A stretch of 64,000 nucleotides of DNA, from positions 4,340,001 to 4,404,000 of the forward strand of contig JAHLMK010000001.1 of NCBI GenBank assembly GCA_019915135.1, in the 5' to 3' direction. Below the pieces are notes generated by a model that had not been told where the DNA came from, made no database searches, and saw only the letters and a program-made list of their open reading frames with translations. This document shows, piece after piece, positions 43,935 through 53,559 of this stretch (positions within the stretch are counted from its first letter, which is position 1; every line of letters begins with the position of its first letter). The translations under genes and the position numbers were made by a program. Source of the stretch: Strobilurus pachycystidiatus. Taxonomy: Eukaryota > Basidiomycota > Agaricomycetes > Agaricales > Physalacriaceae.

Positions 43935-45310
43935 CAATTAACCAATTCCCACGTTTGACAACTGTATGTATGTATCCAACGCGTCAATATCGACTCAGGT
44001 TCAGCATTGGGAGGGAGATCGTCGCCAGGTCTAGGAATTCTATCTTGTCATGTGTGTAGCGTGTCCACTGCCATTCGCGCTCGACAAGGATCAAGGATGA
44101 GTCACACGAGTATTCATAGTTTCATGACCGAGACCACTCGTCTCGGCCAGAGTATCGCGTCTATAAGATCATGGAGTGACTCCGAGCCGCCTTCCCGCGA
44201 CATGTTCGAAGATAGACAAGTCGTCTTCAACGGGCGGAGAGCATACTTATATTGCCCGAGTTTGACAAAAAGCACGTAGACTCTAGAGTAAATCAAGTAG
44301 TGCATATAGCCGTACCCCCTTGCTCCGACAAGGCGTTGAACTCATTCTGTTGCTCCGTGTCCAGTTCCTGTCCAATGTATCAGTTCAGCTTCGGGCATCT
44401 TGCTTTAATGCGAATGTGTTGCTGGCGTCCTCGCCACCAGTCACCAGCGTAACCTATTCAACGGTAAATTGCAGCCGTTGGGGATAGACAGCCATATCTT
44501 GCTAAGCCGCTAGGGGCTCACGTATTGCGTCAAGCCGGCACACATCTGGAAGATGGGACCTAGGAAGATCCGCATTGAAAACGACGTCGCAGGTTAAGTA
44601 CAAGGCATAGTGAAATAGAAGACGTGTTTGGATGAAGGGCCACAAACCTTGAATTGGACGAGCTCTTCGGGATAGTCTATGGCCTTCAGAGCCGCCTTCT
44701 CGGCTAACCAAGGTTCTGCGAACAACATCTCCATGATGATGGGTATCTTAGGTCGACGTGCGAAGTGACAGTTGCCCTGGGGGTCGTCAAAGTGCGAGAA
44801 TAACAGCAACAGTCACAAATGCGTACTTGGTCAGCAGTTGAGACCTTTCCTCGGTTCAATCAACAACGAGCAAGGATACCAAGCAGCTCACCGGAGAGTG
44901 ATTATTCCAGAGGTGACCGACCGCCAGGTGTTGTGACACCCAGAGTCCGCGAGACGATCTGAGACGATGCATTCCGGAATACGACACGCCAGTTCTACGC
45001 GCAGTGACGCTCAGTAAAAGTTCGAATGTAGGGTCGATCGGATCGTGCCTGCGCTATCATACCGCCCAGCGACACGCAACTGGCGAGACTCAGTCCAGCA
45101 GTGGAATGTCATCTTCCGCCATACCGCTTGTCGTAGATGGACCTTGCTGAACCCGAATCCCCGGTTGTCGAACACCAGACACGAGTACAGTGCGGGTTTT
45201 GGCTGAAGTGCAACGACCTGAACACGCAGAAGATCACTCAGTCCTGGACCCTCTCCTACGGTATAGCGAACACACCGGGAGATAATGGGCATGGGGCAGC
45301 GCCGCATGGG
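43935..45310. repeat. Direct repeat, left copy (broken hydrolase locus)
   Basis: The segment is similar over its length to 51606-53100, in the same orientation. Shared stretches include GGGAGGGAGATCGTCGCC, GTGTGTAGCGTGTCCACTGC and GACCGAGACCACTCGTCT. Similarity fades after 45310, so the first exon of the hydrolase is missing here. Confidence 0.8.
44270..45300 (-). pseudogene. Alpha/beta-hydrolase pseudogene (left copy)
   Basis: Pieces of the hydrolase at 51975-53256 are still readable (YSCLVFDNRGFGFSK; the segment MEMLFAEPWLAEKAA). Damage seen against the right copy: an 11-nt deletion next to the nucleophile-elbow codons near 45075; a further deletion of about 14 nt just downstream; an in-frame TAG at 44512-44510 within the block equal to YVSPERLSK; loss of the acceptor AG of the intron near 44600; and loss of exon 1. 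It retains a canonical GT donor (44647-44646) where the right copy has GC. It is non-functional as a hydrolase. Confidence 0.8.
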
Positions 45311-45787
45311 AGAGAGTATACTATTCTAGACGCTCGTTGCGGTTGAAGGACCAAGAACCTGCCGATTCTGAGTCCCACCAGATGCAAACGAACAAACGGA
45401 GCCGGACTCGGGAGTTCAAACGCTTGAGGTGCTGGTGCAAAACAAGGAGAATAAGATGAGATAGAGCCGACGACGCGAGAGCAGACAATCGGAGTATACA
45501 AGCAAGGACAGCACAAGCACATATGTAAAGGAGGTTCGACTCCAAAGACTTGACAAAACGACTGGGAGGATTGATTAGCGCATCCACGTAGAATGTACTG
45601 TGCTGCAAAGAGTAAGTTCAAGTTACAAAGAGGAACAAGCGAATCGCATCACTGCCCCAATCTGGACCCAATCGACAGGTATCTCTTATTCTCACGCATT
45701 GCTGTTACCTCCCACACGCATTGCTGTTACAACGTCCATCGCTCCCAAGAACAAATCGCTCCCAAGAACAAATCTCTCCCGGCCGCA
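45311..45787. other. Upstream region of the NLR gene
   Basis: An open frame in phase with the NLR begins at 45593, but the residues are unrelated to the family; the likely start is 45788. A 17-bp unit CGCTCCCAAGAACAAAT is repeated in tandem near 45742-45775. A second short duplication of GCATTGCTGTTAC lies just before it. Confidence 0.5.
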
Positions 45788-48700
45788 ATGCGAAAATTCT
45801 TCAAGTCCCTCAAGAAACCACACCGCGCGAGTCGTGCATCTACTCCGGCGTCAACGCCAGACCGTGCGAATCGCGCATCTACTCCAGCGGCGCCCCCCGA
45901 CCTTGCGCATCAGGCGTCTACTCCAGCGGCGCCTCCCGACCATGCAAGTCGTGCATCCACTCCGGCACCTCCCGATCAGAAAGCCACGATCGACTGGAAA
46001 GGATCGGCCAAAGTCACCTGGAGTGGCATCGAGATGCTGTTAAAGAGAGCAGAGAAAGGACTGGACGGAACTCCGCTCAAAACTCCTGTTGGCGTGATCA
46101 ATACCTTCATTGACCTAGTTCATGTCAGTAGATTTGTACCGACCCGCTGCTTGTCATGACCTGACTTCTTTAAATAGCAAGTTGGCGATCGTAGGGAAGA
46201 TATGCGCGACCTGATGTCCCATACCCAGAAGCGCCTCGAGACTATCAACGCCGTACTGATGGAATCGGACTGCAGAGTTGCAAATGAACGCATGGATTCG
46301 TTCGCCGAGTACGTCAAAGTCTGTCCGCGCAATTGGATGCAACCTCATATTTACCAAAGGGTCCTCATTCAACAAGTCGTCAAACTTCATGCTATGGCGT
46401 CGAGGTCCCTTGTGGGCCGTGCTGTGACTAGCGACAACGATATCAGGGAGATTAAGAAAATCTTTGATGTCTTGAATGAAAGTACAAAGACCTTTCATGT
46501 GCGTACCTTCTTTGCCTCCACAGTCATCCTAAAGCCTAATTATGTCAACAACCAGCTGGCTGTTTCCCTGAGCATTGAGCGCAACACCGCTGCCGCCATC
46601 TCCTCCATTGAGCAACACCGCCTCGAGAGCTTGCCTCGGTCCCGCCAGGCCCCCTATGACGCCGATGTCAACTCCGAAGGAGTCAGTGTCACACGCGAAG
46701 AGTGCACTCCGGGGACACGTGTCCAGATCATCAAGCGTCTGGTTGAGTGGGCACAGAACCCGTCCTTGGATACATTGGCATCTATATATTGGCTGAACGG
46801 TGCAGCCGGGACGGGAAAGTCTACCATTGCGTACTCAGTGTGCAAGGCTCTTGACGATCCCACGGGCATCCTTGCCGCTTCCTTCTTTTGCTCTCGACAA
46901 CTTGCAGTGTTGAGAGAGCGAAAGTACATCATTCCTTCCATTGCATATCAGCTAGCCTGTCATTCAGGGTCTTTTGCAACTGCTCTTCTCAAGACAAACC
47001 TCAATTCTGCTGATTCCTCCTCCTCCTTCAAACAGATGAAGGATCTCCTTGTCAAACCATGGCAGGAATCAGCAAACAACCGTCTTGGGTGTCCTTTATA
47101 TGTCATTGTTGTTGATGCCTTGGATGAGGCTCAGGGTGGCTGGGATTTCTTGAATGAGTTGATCTCTACCATTGAGGCTGGTCATTTGAACGGGCTTAAA
47201 TTTCTCATCACAAGTCGGCGAGAGCCAATGTTGGCTGCAAGGTGTATTGTACTAGCATCTGACTTTGTCTGCCATCTTGAAGAGATGACCAGGCATGATG
47301 TTCAGCATGATATTTTTACATTTTTGTCTCTCTCTCTTTTTGGTCTATGCAATACATCTCAACTTGAGATCTTAGTGCAGCATGCTGGTGGTCTTTTCAT
47401 TTATGCTGCCACTGTAGTCAGATTTATTCTACATGGTCACACTCACACTAAGGAGCGTGTGAAGCGGCTGAATGATCTTTTACAGACTCAGTCTTTGCAT
47501 TTTGAGAGTGTTGACACACCATCAGTGGATCAACTGTATACTCAGGTGCTAGAGGATGTTTTTGCCTCACTTGAAGAATCACTTTGTTGTGATCGTCTTA
47601 GGATTCTACACACTATTCTATGCACAGAGGAGCCAGTGTCTGTTGCTGTGCTTAATGGTCTTCTAGGTGAATCTTCAGATAATATAGAGTTTGTGAAATA
47701 TGTCATTACACATCTCCATGCTGTTTTGTATGTGTCAAAGCATGATGACTGCATATACTGGTATCACAAGTCATTCTATGATTTTATGATTGATTCCAAG
47801 AGAGCAGGCTTAATCTACAAATGCGACACTCTCACTCAGCATAGTTGGCTGGCCCTAGAATGCTTCACAATCATGAATCACACTCTGTGTTTCAATATCT
47901 GCAATCTTCCATCTTCTTTCCTTCTTGATGTTGAAGTATCGGACCTTGCTCAGCGGATCAAAAATTCTATCTCTCCTCTCCTCTATTATGTCTGTCATCA
48001 CTGGGCAGATCATCTCCTCCATAGCTCATATGGTGCATCACTTGATGTGAATCAAGCTAGAGAAGTTTTCATAAAATTACGCTCATTTTGTGATAATAAG
48101 CTTCTATTCTGGATTGAAAGTATGAATATTATTGGCCAAGGTGGCAAGTGCTCAACAATTCTTAGAGTTGCACGTAATGTACTGAATATTCAGGTAAGTT
48201 TTTGAAGTAGTATTGATCTGCCAGCATATACTGAATATATATAACAGAATGACACAGAGAATAATTTGACATTTCAATTATCTCAGGATCTAGAAGTTGC
48301 ACAAAACTTTAGCACAACATTCATTTCCAATCCTTTAGCAGCATCAACTCCGCATTTGTATATTTCTGCACTTGCTGTCAACAACAGTGACTCAACACTT
48401 ATAGCCACATGGAAAGATCATTTTCTCAATCTTCCAAAGTTGTCAGGTAAAAGAAGAAGAGAAGCTCTATTGACAACAATTAAAGGACATACAGGTGGAG
48501 TTTGTTCTGCTTCATTCTCATATGATGGACAGCACATTGTCTCTGCTTCGCATGATGAAACAGTGCGAGTATGGAATGCTGAGACAGGCAAGGAAGAGCT
48601 GACTTTGGAAGGACACACATCTATTGTCACATCTGCTTCATTTTCACATAATGATCGGCATATTGTTTCTACATCAAATGATAAGACAGTGCGAGTGTGG

Positions 48701-50675
48701 AATGCTAAGACAGGCAAAGAGGAGTCAATACTAAATGGACATACAGATAATGTTTTTTCTGCCTCATTTTCACATGATGATCAGTACATTATTTCTGCAT
48801 CATATGACAAGACGGTGCGAGTGTGGAACATTGAGAGAGGCAAGGAGGAGCTAACACTGAAAGGGCATATGAATTGGGTCAGATCTGCTTCATTTTCACA
48901 TGATGGTCAATATATTGTCTCAGCATCACATGACAAGACAGTGCGCATGTGGAATGTTGAGACAGGTCAAGAGGTGCTTATGCTAAAAGGACACACAGAA
49001 GTAGTGTATTCTGCCTCATTTTCTCATGACAATCAGTACATTGTCTCTGCATCAGCTGATATGACAGTGCGAGTGTGGAATGTTGAAACAGGTCAAGAGG
49101 TGCTAGTGCTTGAAGGGCATACAAATCTAGTTGAATCTGCCTCATTTTCTCATGATGACCGGTATATTGTCTCTGCATCATATGATCTGACAGTGCGAGT
49201 GTGGAATGTTGAAACAGGCAAGGAAGTGCTGATGCTGGATGGTCATACAGAAATAATATATTCTGCTTCATTTTCTTATAACAGCCAACGTATTGTTTCT
49301 GCATCAGGTGATAGGACAGTGCGAGTGTGGAATGTTGAGATAGACATAGAGAAAACAATGCTTGAAGAGTATACAGATCCAGTTGAAGAGCATACAGGAC
49401 CAGTTGAATCTCAGTTGTCTTTTTATAATCATTGGCCATCAACTGTCTCTCCATTAGATGATCAAAAAGTGCACATATGGAATATTGGGACAGGCAAAGA
49501 GAAACTGATACTAGAAGGGCATACAAAACAGATATACTCTGCCACAGTTTCACATGATGGTCAATTCATTGTTTCTGTATCAAAAGATGGAACAGTGCGA
49601 GTATGGAATATGAAAACAGGCAAGGTGAAACTGATACTGAAAGGGCATACAAGTCTGATTATGTCTGCTTCTGTTTCATCTTCTGGTCGCTATCTCATCC
49701 CTACACCAGATGATAAGACAGTGCAGATATGGCATGCTATAATAGGCAGGGCATACTTAAAGCTGGAGCATACAGACTGCATTAATTTTGTCTCATTCTC
49801 ACATAGTGGTCGATTTATTATTTCTATATCAAATGACAAAATCATGCAGTTGTGGGATGCTAGCACAGGCAAAAAGGAGCTGATGCTGAAGCATACAGAC
49901 TGCATTAATTCTGCCACATTATCTCATGATGATAAGCATATTGTCTCTGCCTCAGCGGATAAGACAGTACAAATATGGGATGCTAAGACAGGCAAGGAGG
50001 AACTCATACTAAGAAGGCATACATATAATGTCAATTCTGCCTCATTCTCACATTATGGCCAGTACATTGTTTCTGCATCAAATGATAGAACAGTACGACT
50101 GTGGAACGCAAAAACAGGCCAAGAGAAGCTAGTGCTTAGAGGACATACAGACTGGGTTAGGTCTGCTTCATTCTCACATGATGACTGGTGTATTGTCTCT
50201 GCTTCAAATGACAGGACAGTGCGAGTGTGGAACACAGAGGCAGGGAAAGAAGAGTTGATATTCAAAGGTCATACAGACTGGGTTCAATCTGCCTTGTTCT
50301 CACGTGATGATCAATATATTGTCTCTGCATCATTTGATCAAACTATACGGGTGTGGAATGCTATGCCAGTGATAGATAAGGAGGAGTTGGCACTGGAAGA
50401 GCATGCAGGTGATTTAATCTCTTTTATTACTTTTATATAAAGATAGACTGACATTTTCAACAGATTCTGCAAATAATTTTGATTTCTGGTCTGTGCAAGA
50501 AGGCTGGTTGGTCTCTTCTCAGCAAGAAAGGCTTTTATGGCTTTCATCCTCATCATTTCCTGCTCTCAGAACCCCTTACTGTGAACGTGTCATTTCTCGA
50601 GCTGGTGATTTTAGTGTAGATTTTTCAGATGCATTCATTGGTGAAAACTGGAGTAAGTGTTACATTAGCCATTGA
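45788..50675 (+). CDS. NACHT-WD40 STAND protein (NLR-like)
   Basis: Four exons (45788-46123, 46178-48193, 48248-50408, 50464-50675) give 1574 residues. Start MRKFFKSLKKPHRASR, then RASTPAAPPD-type repeats (residues 13-63). A helical N-terminal domain follows (VTWSGIEMLLKRAEKGL, TPVGVINTFIDLVHQVGDRR), common in Agaricomycete STAND proteins. The NACHT module has Walker A (YWLNGAAGTGKSTIAYSVC) and Walker B (LYVIVVDALDEAQGG), then KFLITSRREP and a winged-helix region. From about residue 860 there are some 15 WD40 repeats of about 42 residues, enough for two propellers. Tail: NNFDFWSVQEGWLVSS and FIGENWSK. Such proteins are proposed to detect non-self and trigger cell death (relatives of HET-E/NWD). 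The second half is AT-rich compared with the first. It lies between two copies of a hydrolase locus. Confidence 0.92.
45824..45977 (+). repeat. N-terminal tandem repeat of the NLR gene
   Basis: About three and a half units of 45-48 bp, each coding ASTPAAPPDxAxR-like residues (SRASTPASTPD, NRASTPAAPPD, HQASTPAAPPD, SRASTPAPPD). The DNA repeats are similar but not identical, so copy-number change by slippage or recombination is likely. Confidence 0.8.
48480..50400 (+). repeat. WD40 repeat array, about 15 units of about 126 bp
   Basis: Successive units share GACATACAG (GHT), TCTGCTTCATTTTCACATGA (SASFSHD), CAGTACATTGTCTCTGCATC (QYIVSAS) and ACAGTGCGAGTGTGGAATG (TVRVWN). Most units differ mainly at fixed variable positions after GHT and around the residues before the VSAS strand. 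Unit 8 is degenerate (LEEYTDPVEEHTGPVESQLS). Units 11 and 12 are one codon shorter. The high DNA similarity points to recent amplification or gene conversion between units. Confidence 0.88.
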
Positions 50676-51605
50676 TTCATGATGTGTTTTCAATTAATTT
50701 ATGTACATACTGTGTAAATTTCATTCCGAGGCACTGCTCAGTGACCTGGTTGTCATATGTCAATACAATTTTTACTCAAAAACTGGCCAATCTGCAAAAA
50801 TGATCATGTCATGACAGTCATGTGTAAGCCACATCTCCTGAACTGGTGATCATGTCCTCGAATTGAACTGGCGTCCTCAACACCGGACTCGCTGTCCTCA
50901 GCACTGAATCAGACTGGGGTCCCCATTCCCATTCCTGTTCCCTCCACCCCCTCTGCCCTTGATTTCTCATCCACCTACACCAACAATCTTGACAACAAGC
51001 TTGGTCTCGCTCTCGGGCTCCCGCCTGACCCCATTCCCATCCCCACCATCCCATGTTCATGGGAGACGATGAACACTGTCTCGGGTGCAGGGCGCGGGTG
51101 GGGCGGGGTGCGCAGCGGGTCCCCATCCAATGTGTGTGGATTGCGAATGTGTGTGTAGTTATGCACAGATGTGGAATTGGTGCAGGTGCAGGAGTGGATG
51201 ATAACATGGACATTGCTTGATCATGAGTGTAGCGCTTCACATGCCAGTGCGCGCGCGAGGCATATTTCGGCCAGTGTGACACATCCGATAACCGTCAAAG
51301 ATGATTGACCGTGTAGGGCCCAGTGCTGAGAGAGGGCCTGACGGATGTATTGGCGACGTATGGGCTATGTAGACACGACGACCTTTCGACGCGGTTGATT
51401 CCGTGGAGGTAGAAGTAGTGTATGGAATGGCAGAAGGTGTCGTGGTCAGGACGACGTCGCAAAGAAGAGCGGCATCCACAGTTTCCTGACTTCCTCCTCC
51501 CCGTGGTTCGGTGGTCTCTTCCCCTCGGCGTACGCGCTCCATAACTCCAATACTGCCTCCGTCGCGATGATGGGCTGTTGGTGTGTCCTGTTCCCGCATT
51601 CACTG
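50676..51605. other. Region between the NLR gene and the right hydrolase copy
   Basis: AT-rich to about 50820, then suddenly GC-rich with purine/pyrimidine-biased stretches (CCCATTCCCATTCC and similar near 50920-51060). No coherent gene is seen; the longest open frames lack domains. It may be mobile-element debris, but I see no terminal repeats or transposase motif. Confidence 0.4.
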
Positions 51606-53100
51606 CACTAACCAAGTCCCACGTTTAGGTTGACGATTGTACTATGTATTCGACGCGTCAACATCCACTCGGGTTCAGCACTGGGAGGGAGATCGTCGCC
51701 AGGTCTAAAATCTCTATCTTGTAATGTGTGTAGCGTGTCCACTGCCACTCGACGAATTCGCGCTCGACAATGAATAAGATGAGACACGCGAGTATGCACG
51801 GGTTTATGACCGAGACCACTCGTCTTGGCCAGAGTATCGTGTCTATATGATCATGAATAGAGTTCATGTGCCAAGAGTGACTCCGAGGCACCTTCCCGCG
51901 AAAGACAAGTCGTCACAAACGAACGGAGAGCGTCCTATATTGCTCGAGTTTGACAAAAAGCATCTAGAGTGAAATCAAGTACATCTAGCCGTACCCTCGT
52001 CGAAAGTGCACTCCAATAAGGCATTGAATTCGCTCTGTCGCTGATAGTGAATCCCGTGTCCAGTCCCGGCCCATTGCACCAGTTCAGCTTCGGGCATACT
52101 CGCTTTGATGCGCAATGTGTTGCTGGCGTCGACCAAGTGGTCGTCGTCACCAGTGACCAGCGTAACCTGTTCAAACCTTCAGCGTCGAATCGCAGTGAAA
52201 GGAGGACGCCATTGACCTTGGGGATAGACGACGATATCTTGCTGAGCCGCTCGGGGCTCACGTAGTGCGTCAAGGCGGCACACATCTGGAAGATGGAACC
52301 TAAGAACGTCTGCTTCTTGGTGAATTGGAAACGACGTCGCAAGTTCTAAGGCATCGTGAAATGTTAAAAGCAGGAAAATGCTTCTAGACGAAAGCCACAA
52401 GCCTTGATTTGGACGTCTTTATTGAGCTCTTCGGGATTGTCTATAGCCTTCTCGGCCAACCAAGGTTCTGCGAATAACATCTCCATGATGATAGGTATCT
52501 TGAGGTCGACGTCCGATGTAAAAGTTGCCCTGGGGGTCGTCAATGCTTGAAGACAACAACGACAGTAACAAATGCATACTTGGTCAGCAGTTTGAGACCT
52601 TTCCACTGTAATAAAGTCGTTTAGTCGAAGACGAGCAGGGATAACAAGCAGCCCACCGGAGGGAGATTATTCCAGAAGTGACCTCCGGGTGTCGTGACAC
52701 CCAGAGTCAGCGAGACGATGCGCTCCGGAATACGGTACGCCAGTTCTACGCGTGGTGATGCTCAGTGATCGCTTCTAGTTCGTAGGGTCGATCGTATCGT
52801 GCGTACCCTGCGCTATCATACCGCCCAGCGACACCCCAACGACGTGCAACTGGCGGGACTCGGTCCACCCGACATAGTCCAGCAGTGCAATGACATCTTC
52901 CGCCATGCCGCTCGTCGTAAATGGGCCTTCAGGCACCTCGCTGTACCCGACTCCGCGATTGTCGAACACCAGGCACGAGTACTGCGGGTTCCGGCTGAAG
53001 TGTGCAATCTGCGCAACCCAGGAGAATGAACTGCTGTTCAGGCTGACATCACAGACCACTGTTATTGGGGTGGGGCGGCAACGATTCGCAATGCCACGCA
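51606..53100. repeat. Direct repeat, right copy (near-intact hydrolase locus)
   Basis: Partner of 43935-45310. The part before 51975 is the 3' flank of the hydrolase gene and is also shared, which shows that the duplicated unit was genomic DNA rather than a retrocopy: introns are present in both copies. Confidence 0.8.
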
Positions 53101-53256
53101 CCCCATGATGAATACGACGTGCCGCGGACCAGTTCCATGTAGTTCATAGTAGATAGAATGACTCGTGAACGTGTTCGACTTGCGTATTTGAGTGACGGGA
53201 CACAAACCGCGCTTTGTGAGTGTAGAAGAGTCAAAGATAGAGGGCCAGTCCTCCAT
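51975..53256 (-). CDS. Alpha/beta-hydrolase
   Basis: Minus strand from MEDWPSIFDSSTLTKRG at 53256. Strand-loop blocks: SIYYELHGTGPRHVVFIMG, YSCLVFDNRGVGYSEVPEGP, the nucleophile elbow VVGVSLGGMIAQ (Ser in GxSxGG), SLTLGVTTPGGHFWNNLPP, an acid strand VTLVTGDDDHLVDA and the catalytic His block GTGHGIHYQRQ. The triad Ser-Asp-His is complete. About 300 residues; no signal peptide. One intron (52402-52346, 57 nt) uses an unusual donor, AAG/GCTTGT, after ...VQIK; the broken left copy has GTTTGT at the same place. If that intron is not spliced the product ends at KACGFRLEAFSCF*, losing Asp and His. The substrate is unknown; an esterase or lactonase is likely. Confidence 0.85.
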
Positions 53257-53559
53257 TTGATGGTAACAATGTAGAAGTTCAAGAGAGAGTGACGTCACCC
53301 GAGTAAACATTGAACAAGGTAATGAGTACAGTACTACAGGCTTGCTATGTAGGGCACTGGCACTACAATCGCCCGTAATTGAGGCCTTGTCATATCGGAA
53401 CTACCCGCGTTCATACGGGCGATTGAAGTATCCCTGAGTATCACTCAGTGCAAGCTTTGGCGTGTTACGGTACAGAACAAGATTGTGTTGATTATATGAA
53501 CGGTATAAGATGTATATAAGCGATACTACAGAGAGGAAGAAACGATGATTTAAAGACGT
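53257..53559. other. Intergenic region
   Basis: Hydrolase promoter and SPT16 3' region. Nothing else is seen. Confidence 0.4.

Noticed and set aside
45593..45787. Upstream in-frame ATG of the NLR gene
   Set aside because: The added 65 residues look like translated promoter and include tandemly duplicated DNA; the Met at 45788 fits better. 5' mapping would settle it.
48480..50400. WD40 DNA array as a CRISPR or satellite
   Set aside because: The 126-bp units keep one reading frame with conserved WD40 residues, so they are coding repeats.
50818..51282. 154-codon frame on the minus strand
   Set aside because: Low-complexity Arg/Pro/His-rich translation of biased DNA; no homology pattern.
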